From Sitta carolinensis (lineage: Eukaryota > Chordata > Aves > Passeriformes > Sittidae), in NCBI GenBank assembly GCA_032173965.1, contig CM063313.1, positions 403,501 through 467,500 on the forward strand: a stretch of 64,000 nucleotides of DNA, in the 5' to 3' direction. Position 1 is the first letter of the stretch, and every line of letters starts with the position of its first letter. The position numbers were made by a program, and so were the translations under genes. The notes beneath the pieces were generated by a model, which was given only the letters and a program-made list of their open reading frames with translations, was not told the DNA's origin and ran no database searches. Of this stretch, positions 15,535 to 30,500 are shown piece by piece.

Positions 15535-18500
15535 TCTTTCTCCATAACTGCTAAGGAGTCAAAAAATTTTTTTAGATTTCTAAACACTCAAGAAATCAGC
15601 TCCAAACATTACATCATTACTGGTTAGGAATTAGCTCAACTTAAACAAAAGCAATATATGTTCCTCAAAAAGTAAGTATTTTACTGAATAAAAATGCAAA
15701 TACGCATTTTAGCAGCCTAGAATTTATTAATCTGATAGGTTTAATTTCCATTTTCCTGCATCAGCTTTATTTATAAAGTGTCGTGCCCTATAAATATGCT
15801 GTTATTTTCTATAGTCAACCACCCTCTTAACAAATCTTCTCATTAATATGTAAATTTAAAGTCAATCGGTCTTCTCCTGACAGCGCCATGAATTCCTAGT
15901 GCACTGTATAATCGGCTTTGACTTGGCATCCACTATTTATCATCAAAGATGTCAGTTAGAAAAATTATGGAAAATGCACTGCAATTGATATGACTGCAAT
16001 CTACTTTGTCAACACTTAATTGTTCCTCAAATCATACATTTACATATAAACAGCCTAAATACTGATCCATAATGATGCAAATAAACTAAATTAAAAATAT
16101 CTTCTACTGCACAAGATGGCCTGTTGTACGATGAGTTCATTTAAGAATGTATTGACAAAGGCATGCATTGCAACAAGCACCACAAAAAATATCTGCTAAT
16201 TAAATTGTTGAGTAGGTAGACAAACTAAATCTTATAGTGAAGATCTTGAAAGTGAAAACAAAGTGTTATTAATACTATACTATTGATGACTAATTTTAGG
16301 TTGACACAGGCAGTATTGTCACACAAATCTTTTAAATTCCTAGAGCAGAAGCCACAGCAACAACAGTCATCCATCCAGTTTCAGTGAAAAAAGAATTAGT
16401 CTTAAAGAAACCAAATCTCATCAAGATCTCCAACCTCTCGGTCCAAGACAAGAGGTCATTCTCCTCTTAAACTTTCCTTTTGTCCAATTACAGACTAAAA
16501 CTGTCTGAAACGTATTGTGGGACTGTAGCTTTAGGTAAAGCAGATTATTAATATTCATTCTCTCTAAATGTCTAAAAGAAGAATGCAAGTTGCCTTCTTC
16601 CAATAATCAACATGTAATAAACACCACCTCAAGAACATTAGGAAAACAAGTAACATAAATGTCTCATTATCTAAAAATACTTTCCTTATTTTAAGCAATT
16701 TTCTGGGAAGATGTGTTCTTACAAACAATTTAATTTTCATCAAAACTGAAAAAGGGTGTTTCAGAATCTAACTAGTAGGGCAGAAATATGATTCTACTTC
16801 AGACATTTTTGCTATATTCATTATAATCCCTGCTTTTTAAGAAGTGAATATAATCGCTAACTAAATCAGACCGAAACGTTTGTCCAAATGTATCTCCTTA
16901 TAATTATTTTCACACAATAAATTACACATATATTAACATAGAATTGCAATTAATTTCCATCTTTTTTCCAAGGCAAAGGATATTAAAAAACAGTTAAAAA
17001 GAACTCAGTATTAGAGTGATAGTTGGTATCATTCCCTATTCCCATGCTGAAAAAAGAAATCTTTAAAAAGTTGTTAATGTTCTACTTATAAATGACAATA
17101 ACCTGCATTAAAAAATGTACATTTTTAAATATAAATGGGTTTCAAATTAAATGGTAAAACTTAACACTAGTAACATCCCCAAGCCTTCAATAAACACAAA
17201 CAACCAGAGCTGTAGAGCAATTTTAAACAGTTCTTTCCAGATGTATTCTATCTTTTAATTTAACTTGTTATTCAGTTAGTTCTCTATTGAAAAAATGTTA
17301 GCAGCATAAATTTCCCTTAAAAAGAGCTATGCCCTCTTTTACTGTAAAAGTGAGAGAATTTGTGTCTTGAACACCTCTTTTTATAAATTTTTAAAAGTAT
17401 ATTTTTATTTACATAAATGAAAATAAGCACATAATTTTCTGCATTTCACAATTCTAATATGTATATTCAAGTTTTCACACATTGCCTCAGCACATTAACA
17501 AAGTCTAAACAAGTAGTGTAATGTTTGTCATGCAGTGATACTGGATATCTGCAATATAAGTAGAATCTAACCAGCTTCAAGACAGAATGGGAAACTCCTA
17601 GTTTTGATTCACATAAGAGTATCTAAAGCAAAAAGCAATAAGGCTCAAAGAACCACAGAAAAGGAGTCACTCTGCTTCCCACAGGATATGCCATGTGTAA
17701 ATAAGAAAAGGTTACACCCTGGAAAGAGAATCCTCAAGCTTTGAAGAAGGTAGATGCCTTGTGTTAGTGAAATCTTAGAGAGCTAAGACTTATGTATATG
17801 ATCTCTATTTTTACTAAAGTCTCCGTAGAAATGCTTCTTAAAAGACTACATAAATTCAGCAACAGAAATAATTCAGAATGCAGGCTCACAACAGTAATTT
17901 AAGAACTTGCAAACTTACCTTCCATGGACTTATAAACTGAGTACGTGCATACCGAGTTAACATGTGGATTATAACAACTTGACCCCACTCTTCCACATCA
18001 ACCAGCAAGTTACAGAGCTTTCGGTAGTTCTTGTGAATCAGATCTATTCTATCTGGACACACTTCCTCAAATGCCATCACCACACTCCCAGCTACCAGCT
18101 AGAAAACAAAATATAAACCAGATAATCAGTATTAGGTATACAGTTAGACCACAAATGAGAATCAGAATTAATTCTAGCAATTTCAAATTACTTCTATTCA
18201 GCAAAAACAAACAAAACAACAACAAAAAATAAGCCCACAGAAATGGTATCTTCTTTAAAATAGAATTGGGGTAAGTTTATTAGAACAGAGAGAACAGAGA
18301 AAACACTTGCTGATTCTACTGCACACATAAATCTTAGCTCACAGCCCTGAAGACACAGTGCAATGTAAGCATTTTTTTTTCCTACAGATTTAGATTCCAA
18401 ATAAATTAACAGAGAACTTGCAATTAACTCAGAAGTAACAGGAAACAGCAAGAGTAAAACATATGCCCAGCAGATCTTTTGGGATTCTATCAACACTGGC

Positions 18501-21500
18501 CTGATCAAAGTAAAGAAGGGCCAGTCCAAGTCCCCTTGGCATTACTGGAATTCAAATTTCTCTCTCAATATGGCAAAATTAACTGCCATGGAAAATTTTA
18601 TATTTAGAGTTTCATGAATACATTCCTCTCCACTCGCCCAAAAGGTGGGACTAGAGATAGAACTTTTCTGCAATGAACGCAAAAATAATTTCCACATATT
18701 CCTTAAGAGTTACATAATTGCAGGAATGCATCATTTATATCCTGACATATTCTCTCAAATTTTTTGCCTTCATAAGAAATACCTCTTTATTCATGCATAA
18801 AGATCGTCATGCCACGACTGCAAAATAGCTTTGTTCTTATGAGAAAATTAAATAGACTCTTGCTTATCCAGTGCACCTCAATGTGCACTAACACCTCAAG
18901 GATTACTGAAACCTTTTACCTGAATATTTTCTTTTAAAATAATGGAGTTCCAGTTAAAATCCTGTCAGCAGGTTACTTTAACTGTGAGAAAAGATCAAAA
19001 GCTGACCACACCTTATATGGACATATAATTGTGTGCCTGGGATTAGTGTTCTTTCTCTTCTAATTGCTTTAATTAAGATTTGTTTTGTGTCAGAGTACAT
19101 GTTAAGTCAAATAACTAAAATGATGATACTTTATATGAAGCAGCTGATATGTATGCAGTTAGCATGCATGCAGTATAGCCTTCTGGCAGCAAATTAATGT
19201 CATATTCTATCCAAGCACTAGGGATCTGCATTTCAACCTCTATAATTTCCCCAATGACTTAAAGTAAGCAATTAAATAGAAGTGCAGTTTATTGAAATGG
19301 TACTTTTTGAGAAATATTAAATACAATGATATTCATATGTTACATTTTTCTCCCTGTATTTGGCTGACATGTGGTTTATTAGTATGCACTCAACATTACA
19401 ATTGAAAGAAAACAGCTCAGAAGATAGTCTTGCTATTATGCTAAACAAGTCTCAGGCTCTGTGGGGATTTTATGAATTACCAATAAGAATAAACGTGAAG
19501 TTGCATTTATTGTCTCCAGCCTCATCCACATACTGGTACCTGCTGGTCCCAACAAGAATACAACTCATTCCAGGGAGCAAAATCTGATTATTTAATAGAA
19601 CTAAATACACTTTACATCTAAAATAATTTGCTGTATCATAAAAACAAAAGCTCTTTTTTATCTGTTGTTGTACTAACTTTATTCTTAATAATGTGCTGCA
19701 GCAATATCCTGTTTATTATTAAAATCTGTGGCAAGTTGATGCTAAGGTGGGTGTTCAAAGCTCAGCAGAAGGGAGTGGTTAATCCCGGACAAATCACTAT
19801 CTGTTCTGAGCAGGCACTCATGTAGGCCACAGAAGCTGAGAAGCTTTCCCACTGGCAAAGTGTGAACTCCATTTATCAGGAGGCAGAACTTTTGAATAAA
19901 AGTTATGAACGCCTTGCAGAGGAGAACAGGATAGACTTGAAGATTTAGAAGAAAGCAACAATACTTTAAAGACAGACATTTTGTAGGTCCCTGTTTCATA
20001 TCAGAGACAAGAGAGATTGACACACATCAGTTTATAACCATCAGAACAGTCACAGTCTAATGGTTAAAATACCCTTTTAGGTTCACAGGTGAAGGTTGAC
20101 AAATATTTCCAACAGTAGTTCTAGAGTACCTTTGTCTTTTACTACTAGTAAAACTACTAGTAGTAGTAGTTCAGTACACACATTTTGCTGTTTTTCATTT
20201 TCATTTTTAGTTTGAAAGCTGACACAAAATACATATAACACTGACTCAAATAATTTACATCTGAGAATATAACCTATAAATACTGCTGGCTTTTTAAAAG
20301 CTCAGTTAATATGAATAAAACAAAACAACTTAAATACAAAGAATGAGTCAAAGTGGAATACAGAAATTCTAAATAATTACTTATTTCAAATTACATCCAT
20401 CTCCTACTCAATTTTACAATGACCATGCTGTCACTTGTGAATGCTTAAGAGACACTAGTAAAAAACCAGAACATATGCTATGAAATGCAAGATGTGCATT
20501 GGATAAACAATTTTATTCCTGTGGCAAGTCCCTAGATTTACAAGCTAATGCAGGAATTGCCATTCATCATTACAATGTTAAGATCATGCCCCTCTCCCCA
20601 TTATTGTATTTTCTAAAATTAGGCTTTTCATTTGAAAGTGGAAAAAAAAGAAAGAATGTGACAGACTGAAAACGCACTGGTAACAAGCAGATTTCTCGGA
20701 GAAAATTTCCTAATGCTTTCTTAATAAAAGATTATTTTCTAGTCTACACTGTCTCCCCTATAGTTTGATCCTACTATATATCTAAACGTTAGTGGAACAA
20801 CTAATAATCTTTGTTTATTAAATGCTCAACATTTCATAAAAGTATTTAAAATTAAAACAAAATGACTCAATCAGAATATAAACCAAAAAAATATCACTTT
20901 CTAAAAAACAGTCAGTTAATTTCCATCTCATTGTGTCAATAGTAGCTTTTTGAATATGGAGAAAAAATAAATCACTCCAACAAAACGAGCAATGAGCTCA
21001 TCAAATTCAAACGCTGCTTTCCATTTATGTATTTTTTATATTAAAGCAATAAACATGGTTCATTTGTCTTCCACTAGGTGCCACATTTTTCTGTGCTGTT
21101 GCTATGAACTTCAGCCATTAGCTGTGCTCCAAGGTAAACTATATGAACCATCAACAAAAGTGACACCCAATCTATGGAGTTCATATTTTCTCCAGATTAT
21201 CTATGCTAGTTGACAAGCTGGTAATGAAAAAAATCACACTAAGCAAATGGTTCCTCTAATAACAATAAATTTTCTATAAAATTATGAAGGGTACAAAATG
21301 TTTCCTTGCATCTATTTTGTCATGAATTCTAATTAACGCTGCAAAAACCTGAGAGTGCTGGGTCATCACAAGAAGTGCATCGAGGTTTGATTGATAATAC
21401 AGTGCAAGTTGGCCCATGCTGCCAAGATTCTTCTCTCTTAAATTAATGGCCACCCCACCTGCCCTAATCATACAGCCCAAATGATATTCCCCTTCTTATT

Positions 21501-24500
21501 TCAATTTTCTGGAGGCAAGGAAAGTGGAAAAGATCCATCATTTAACTTCTAATAGCTGGATAATAGATCCATCACAACAAAACATCTGCACAAACTCAGT
21601 AATTTTTTTCAACAAAATTGAAGCACTTACCATCATGAAATCGGTAAGTTAAGAAAACATTGTCTTACTCACACATTTGGGTTCTAAACTAAAATATTAC
21701 ATTATTAACTGAAGACTACTGTTGAAAAGAGTGCCCAGCTTTCTTTCCCCATTATCCCCACACACACTGCTTTAGTATAAGAGTAAGATCTTCATCACAA
21801 AGCCATCACCAATTCCTAGGATAATTTTTTAATCAAAGGAATGTCACTGAGAAAGAATCTGCACTTCATCTAGTAGCCATGCAGTCTGCAAAAGAAATCT
21901 CTATACTCATACATTTGCGATCTATACTCATGTATTTGCATAAGGTCTTTTCATCCCCAAAATAGAGTTAATACAAAGCTACGCTATTATTATCAGTAAA
22001 TTATCACACCAGAATAGAATAACAAATTCATTATAACAGAGATATGTATCCAAACAATCCAAACAAAATTAAATCTGATCAAAGCTACAGATGCAAATCA
22101 GCAATAAATTTGGGTATTTTTAATATACCCAGCATCCGTACAACTACATCCCAACTACACTCTGCCTTTCCTTTATTGATGGAATTTTTAATATACTTGG
22201 GATACTTTAATTAAGACTGTGGAATGCAAGTCACAAGTTCTTTTTCCTTTACAAGTTCGGATAACAGGCATGATTCCTTTCAATGCCAACATGGATTTTA
22301 TTTTTCTTTTACCTGCTGTAACTCAGATATCATTAATGAACTTGATTTTCACTGTTGTTTGTATAGCATGGTAAAATACACAGGCTGATATCTACAGTAC
22401 TTCACAGTATCTTTTTCTTCAAAAATAAACTTACACAACAAATCTTGCCTTAAACCCTACGCATCAAAGCTAGATTATCACTGAATATTAAAAATAGAAT
22501 TAGAAAAAAATAGAAGCAATAGAGAATTGACTAAAAAGAAAATGGAATTAGTTTGCTCTAAAACACCCAATTATACTTTCACACATGACTAGCCGTATTT
22601 CAGAGAAAATCATTTTAACATAGAATGCAAGCATGCTCTTATCTTCCCTTCTACATAAAATTGCATCAGCTGCTCAACTACCTAGAATTATTAGAAAAAC
22701 AAAGGAACTGGTATTCATGCTCTTGTATCTACTTATCAAAATACGAGGTACTTGTAAAGCAAGGGTAAAAACATAACTAGGAGTTTATAAGCCTCAATAA
22801 TAAAAATACTTGTAAACATCTTATCTATTAAAAATTTAAATACACTTGCACAAAACCACAGATTTGTTGACAGACTCTAATTCCTAGTCAGCTACCCTTG
22901 AGGATATGTTAACAATGGCTTTCACTTGATAATTTTGCATTTTAGATTAACCGAGAGCTTGCGTTTTAATTGAATGTTTGTGTTAAGACACTCAAGGAGT
23001 AGAGTGATTTTTCATTTATCTCACCAGAAATTTTAATGAAGTGCTGGGTTAACATTAGATCCCATTTCATTTTAAGTTTTGCTTACTTCAGCTTATATTA
23101 AAATTTAGTACTGACTGAGACCTAAAAAAATAAACACATCCTATACCGTCTAAAAAAGGGCTTCATTTTACTACAGTAAAATTCCCCTCAAGAAAATGTC
23201 TTGCTATTTCAAATGTAAAATGACTCTGGCTAATTGAAATACATTGTGTCTTTTCTGTGCAACAAAAACTGCATCAATAAGACACAATAGCATGTTCTTC
23301 CTGAAAAAAACTTCCAGGTTTACAGAAATTTAGAGGCATCTATACTTATTAGCTATTCTATCTCTAACATAGAGATCACACCACTAAGTTTCAAAAATCC
23401 TGCTTGATGTCACGCAGCTACAGAAAATAAACAGGTTTTGAGTAAAAGTTTACTTCTCATTAAAGTGCAATCTCAAATATCATCTGAATAATATTAGACT
23501 GTTATATACATAGTTAATATTACTAATTATGTTCTCTCTCCAAACATGTCCAAACCAATGGATTAAAAAAAATCAAACTGATTAAAAAGAAAAAATATAT
23601 TAAAAATTATAATAAAATAATCAATAATCAATCAACAGTTGATTATCTGAGATCCAGCAGTTAACATACAACATATTATGGCTCCTCTGAGAATTATCAG
23701 CCCTTAAATACTTAGAAGTGCCAAAAGTAACTTGATGTTTCCATCAAGTGAAAAAAGGTGGAAAACCACTGATATTCAACTAAGTCACTAGGATTCTCGC
23801 ACTCTGATAAAAAAACTATTTAATGAACAAACTGATTTTCTGGTATTAGATTAGAGCTAGCTGGACAAGACAACTAATGTTAATGCAAGGGAACAGCTTT
23901 GCATTTAAGTAGAAGGAATCCAAAGATCAGATTCAAGTAAACATTTGTGGTTCTAGTTCCACATTATCACCCTATAAATTTCAGGCACCTTGACTGTCAA
24001 ACAGGCAACAGGAACTGCAAAAATCTGAGACATACAACTAATTGAATATAGGCACTTCATAAGTCTGTGACCAAAAGCTGTTATTTTACAGTTTGGTCAT
24101 ATTTGAAGAATTCCTATGGTAGCAAATGGACCTAATTTTCTCCAGCAAGACTGCAAAACACTTCTAAAAGTGTTTGTCTTTTTTAGGTATATTGAGGGAG
24201 CTTTCTCTATTAGGTTAAGTGTATGAAGTGCAGCTTTCCTTAAAGAATTCAAGAAGATGAGTCAAATTAACACACATTTCCCCAGGATGCAGCCTGTTAA
24301 AACCAAAAAAGTAGCCAGCCTAAGGCCACGTATGTACACACTTGTACTTAAGAACCACCACCTATAAGCAGATGCAAATCCTCCAATTTTAAAGGCTGAA
24401 ACTAGCTACAAATGGCACTCTTGATTTCCCTCATTTGTGAGCAAATTGCTGTTTTCCAATTAAGGGCAAAGAATAAGCTTACTCAGATTGGAGTTAGCTG

Positions 24501-27500
24501 CTAAAGAAACACTTGTGCACTATGCATGTTCTGTTAGAAACTGTGGAGGCTTTCCTGGAACATTCAGTGCTATGTGACAAAAGATAACTACCAAAGATAA
24601 AATTCTGCCATGCTGGACTAGTAGTTCCAAAGCTATGAAAGGTTAAAGAGAGACTGATCCATTTTAGACCAACAAAAGCTGAGGAATCTGGGGTGAAAGA
24701 GCACACTTAGATGCAGAGAGTTTTAAAGAGAGACCTGTATGTTTTCTTTCTGAAATAATTATTCCTCATACTAATTCCCAAAACAGTAAGACTTCTGAAG
24801 CTGAGATGTCAGCCCAGACTGGAATCAGGTCTTCCTAGGGAACAGACAAAGAGGGATCAGAGGGAGCAAAAAGCTGCAGTAGTTAACAGTATATGTCTCC
24901 AAACAAACCCAGAAAACATAAGTCTAGTCTATCATTTTTAGCTCTTGCTTCAGCTGGTATCTTTATAAATATCATGTCCAACACTCAGTATATGAGCCCA
25001 TTAGGCAATGAGCCCATTACCTCCTTTTAAATAATTCCAGACTCCAAGGAGATAACAGATCCAAACCCACTCTATACTTTTTTGTTAAAGCAAATGCATA
25101 AATGACTAGGCATGGGATAACCATTTACCATATAAGACCAAGGAAACAGAGTACAAACTCAGGGATTTTACTTTTTTTTGGTAGTTTTTATCCCTTTATT
25201 CCTCCACTGGTACTAACAACCTAATCGCACTCTCAGACTGCATGACTACCATGAGCATGAACCATGAAATAAAATACATGGAGAACCATTGCAGGTGAAA
25301 CTTCACACAAAACTCAAAGGCCTCTGACAAGTCAAGCACCGACACACCCAGGAGACCTAACTGATTTACTGTCTGCTGAGCCACTTATTTCTAACATACC
25401 TCTTTCAGTAACCCTTCAGTGGCAGATGCAGGATATCTTTTAGCAAACAGCATCTTTTATGCTCTGAACACCTTTACTGTGCTAGAACAATGGGGGATAC
25501 AATTGTAAGCATTACAAAAACACTTGGAAAATAGCCGATGAAACAACACACTATCTGGTATCTAGTAATATTCTCACTTAATCAAAAAAGATTATATTCA
25601 TTAAATTAGTGACCTGATCAAGAAGAACATGAGAACATTTTAATTTACAAATCTGTTTTCTCTTCGAAATCTAACTTTGATTCTTTGGTCAATTACCTTT
25701 CTAGTTTACAAGTGGGAAACTTTTTTGCAAAATAAAATGAAATAAAGTGTGTGACCATTGTGAGATATCCAGGAGTTCATATGTAGCTATTTAGGGCAGG
25801 TAAAATAAAACAGGAATGTTAAATTTACAGAAATTATGCCAGAACATCTCTTATTTACCAGACTGTAGAGATACCGGCAGGAACAAACAACTGCACAGCA
25901 AATACAATCTTTTAACAACTACACACACTGCAAGATGGATGGACGTCAATAGGCACACTGTGCATCATACACACATAATTTACTCTTACAGTACTACAAA
26001 CTACCTGAAATTATCAAACTAATTTCTCAATGAAAAAGTGAAAATATGAAAATTTATAAACACTTGCACATTTATTGATATTATTATATAACTTTCAAAA
26101 TAACGTTTAAAGAAGCATACATAAAACACACGCTAACAAAAACATTAACAGACTCATGACGCAAGAAAAATTACACCTTATTAAAGGATAGTCACTACCA
26201 GTCATACTATAAATGCATAAATACACAATGATACTTCTGTCTAAAAATATCCAAAATCACATTGGGTTAGGAAAGTGTATTACTGCTGAATGACAGTCTC
26301 AGGAATAAACTCTATATGCATGTGTCATAATAACTGTTTCTTACCGTGCTTCTATCCTTCAAAAGCTTTTCTATCACTTCAATTAACATTTCCTTTTGCT
26401 CTGGGTCAAGACTAGAAGAAAAAATAAAATTTGGTCAGACATATCTAAAATAAAAGCACGTTTAGGTTTTTTGACCTTTAGTCACAAACTAGGAACAAAG
26501 AACTCTGAAGAAACCACTTCCAGAAAAATCAAGTATTCCAAAAAACTCACTGCAAAAGAACTTGACTGAAAATAAGTTAGGAGAATAAAATTAAATTACA
26601 AATACTATTTTATCTTATATCCTTTATGTGTGTTCTATAGGAAACTCAAACTCATAAAAAAACTATGATCCAGGAAATATTAAGACAGGCCAACCAACAT
26701 CACAAAGAACTTGACTGAACTTCAGATGTTAAGTGACAAGGTTCTTACTGCTTTTGCAGAAATTAATTTCAGCATGAATATAATTCAGCAGTGAATGAAC
26801 ATCAGGAAAAGAAGATTATTATTTTTATTATCTAATTATCAACATTAAGCTTTGAGTAAGACACTTCAACCACTTCTAAGCTAACCACTAATTTTAGTCA
26901 GAAGTATTGCAACTCAAGAATGTGGACAACTGTATTCAAGTGTACCTATACAAAGCTGGTATGCAAACTAATGAAAAATAGACTGCCTGAAGTCCTACAT
27001 AAATAGCAAAAGCAGAAGAAAAATAAAAGTTGGAAGCAACAACCTTTGTAGCATCTTTTCACATTACAAGAGCAGAGAAAAATTTGCCAGAGATATCCAC
27101 TACTGTCAAAATTGTGTCTTAGGCAAGTAAGGACAAACTTTTCACTTCAGTTGCTTCCTCTTCATGGATCTGTATATTTAATTTAAATTTAAGAAGAATT
27201 TAAAGCCAAGTAAAAAGAAAATAGAAACTGAGTACAAAGACATGTAGAGATGTATAGTTCCATGCCTTTAAAAAGTAATTTCGACCTGGATACAATTACA
27301 GATAAGTGATAGAGTATTTGGTCATCCTTGCATACTTCAGTTTTAATGCTGAGTGATAAGACTGCCCTAATGCACGGTATACCCTACCAGATACAGATTC
27401 ACTAAGTCATTATCTGGCTGAGTACTACTTCACTAAGGCTCTAAGACCTAGCAATATGAGAACATACAAAATACATAACAAAACTTTGTTAGAAGCTACT

Positions 27501-30500
27501 ATCATCACAAGCAACACAACAGTACATGGTTCCGTAAGTACTTTTATGATCACCATTCATTCCAACTTCTATTTCTGTAAAAGGAGTTTTACTTCATCTT
27601 CTGCCAAAGACCAAAACCTTCAGAGGAAAAGCCAAAAGTCTTTCAAAAAGGTCTTAATTCAAATTCTAAACACTGGCAGAAAATTTAGAAAGGAATACTG
27701 AAAGCTAAAAACCTGAGCAAAACCATTTTTCTATGTGATGAAGCAAGTCTTCAGTAAGGGGCCCAATAACTGAATTTACATTCCTCCCCCTCCACTGTCC
27801 TGATATTTAAGACAAGGAAAGGACCATTTTCACAGAGAAAATAAAAGAAAGGAATAAAGAGGTCTGTGATTTGCTCCCATTATGGCATCTATTACTAGTA
27901 TGGATGCCTACTAATACTAGTGATGGGAAGTAGTTCTTCTCTAAACTTCACGGCAAACACAGTACAGTTTACAACTGATAGACAGAAGCTACTAATATCG
28001 TTAAAATGCATTCTTAAGTGAAATAAGCAAGAGGTCTGACATCTTCAGAGATGAAATTACTCCAACATACCTGGAAATGTTGATTGCATTGGACACAAAT
28101 GTTGCTGTTCAGACTATGTCTGAAATCTTTTCTATTTGATATGTAAGCTTCCTGCTGTTAGGATTGATCGAACTGCTAATAAACAAGCTCTTCTAGGGCA
28201 GACATCCATCCAAACACCATGACACAAAATACAGGGAAGACTGGAGTATCGAACTTGCATCCAGAACCCTGACTAGAGCACTAACTGAAATACAGAACTA
28301 TCAAACAGGCAGAGAAGCTGGAAAACCAAAAAGCAAATGGAGCATACAGACATATTGGAATAAACTGTAACTACTTCTTACTCAAATGGTTGCAGAAGAA
28401 GGAGTAGCTAAATATAGGAGAGTATATTAACTGCTGAATGGTTTTTACTTCAAAAATCTATCCCCTTCAGGATTCTGATTCTGACCGACTTAAAAATAAG
28501 TATTCTGAAATTACTTACTTGTTGCAGTAGGTCAGGAGTCAGCCTTGCCACCAATGTATTACCAGTATTGCTGCACTGTCTAGCTACCAGTCATGAACTT
28601 TATTAAACATCTACAAAGACTGTCAGTTAACTACTACCTACTCTTACTTGCTCGCAAGCCAACTGCATGTGCCTGAGGGCAGGTTAATTTGATAGCCTCT
28701 TCACCAGTTTCCAATACTGCTGCTTCTTCCAGCAACCAAGAAAATTATACTCTCTCTTGGTGCCACGGTTAAGTAGCACTATGAGATACGGGATTTGTAC
28801 AAGTTTTGAAAATGTGAAAATAAAAGTTCAGATGCTTTTTATAAACAGCTCCCAAATCCTATTACTAAGGACACAATTTTCAGCTCCAGCTCTGCTCAGA
28901 AGTAATCATGAAGCTTAATCTAGTCCAGCTAAGGAGGAATTCCCAGCTAAAGCAGTTCTAAATCTTGCATTATGATACCTAGAATGCTTGCATGAAGTGA
29001 GCTTTTGAATGATGCATCCTTTGAGGCCCTCTGAACCATTAAGGAAAACTTTATAGAACATAAGTTTCACTAGTTTTCCTTTGTTATGTAAGCTCCACAT
29101 CCATTTTACTACCACTAGGTATTCATGGAAAGTAGAAGGAAGTAAGGCCAGTTTCTCCTGTAGACTCTGCTATTCTGTTTTTTACCAGTGCTCTACCTTT
29201 TACCATAAGAAGTGTCTTTTTACTGTACTTGCAGGGATAGCTTCCCTATGTTGTCACTGACATCATATAAGCACAGAATAACATATGCACCAGAGATAAG
29301 AAAACATGTAAGTTGTATTTGGAGATGCAATCATATCTGGAGATTAGATGACAGATGAAAGGTAATTTTTAATAATTAGATTCCAGTTTTGCACCAAATA
29401 CCAATAAACTCTTTAATCTGCTATTAAAATAAACTCCACTGTCATAAAGAGAAGAAATGGAGAAATCAATTCCAGTTAAAATTCCATGAAACAGCTCACT
29501 ACTACTGTAGCTGGACACTACTGTGCCTTCCTGCCACTAACAGATCATTTTTTCCTGCTGAACTCCTTTAAAGAGTATTAATCCTATAAGGAAAAAAAAA
29601 AAAAACCAGCAAGAAAGGACATTTTATATAGAGAGAAATAATTCAGGCCAAAAAGTTTTTGTGTACTGGAACCAGTTGCTAAGAAAAAATAAACTACTCA
29701 AATAGGAAGAGACTTTAAATCCATTCTCCTTCGTTAGGTTACATGATAAAAGGGTATCACATGACAGCACTCAGCTCACTAAAAAACCCCATAAAGATCA
29801 CCAGAAGGAAGGAGTTTGTCACAGAGCTGCCACAGAAAAGTCATCAGCCTCATGGTCCTGAAATGAACACACCACAAGGCATGATCTCCCAGCATATGTT
29901 TAAGGCTTAGGGATATTACTAGTTGCAGGGCTAAGACTGGCCATGAATGCCAGTAAGCAAGACTTACTATGGGATGTTTATGGGAGAAATGAAAAGCAGG
30001 GAAATGGAGGGACATAAATGATCTTGGGAGGAACAAGAACAGGCAAACAGAGGGAGAGGTGCTTAAAAGGAGCCAGATGTCTGTAAATGCTTTGCTGCTC
30101 AGTACACTTATCTATCCATGCTGTGAACCTGATGACTACAGAAGCAGTCTCTACTGTATGTGCATGTGTGATACAGAGGAGTTAAACCACAGGATATACA
30201 GGCCTGTACAAATGCACCAGTAGCAACCAGAGCATGCATGTATGGCACTGTGTGACTGCCTGAGAATATCAAACAAGACTAGGTGGCTTGGGAAGCCAAG
30301 TAGTGAAGTGGGGCCATAGATCTAGGCTGGACATCCTTCTGTGTCTAAGTGCAGTAACTGGACACTTTTCTGGTACTTTTCTGGTAGACTCTGTCTACCA
30401 AACAGCCCAGGATATTCAGGGGAACTACTGGAGAAACTGTAAGGTTTGGAAGTTTACTGAGATACCCACCCATTTGAGTGTCTCGATCTCTGTTTCTCTC

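Larger units (their letters stand above)
1774..17918 (-). other. AP3B1: AP3B1 intron (about 16 kb)
   Basis: Intron between the SPWK and VDEVV exons. Holds a long antisense CR1 fragment (3382-5400), an 88-bp tandem duplication (7687-7862), an AT palindrome cluster (11907-12017), an AT-rich low-complexity stretch near 13495-13550 and a 30-base A run (15503-15532). The remainder is AT-rich with no coding signal; short ORFs there resemble no family I know. Confidence 0.75.
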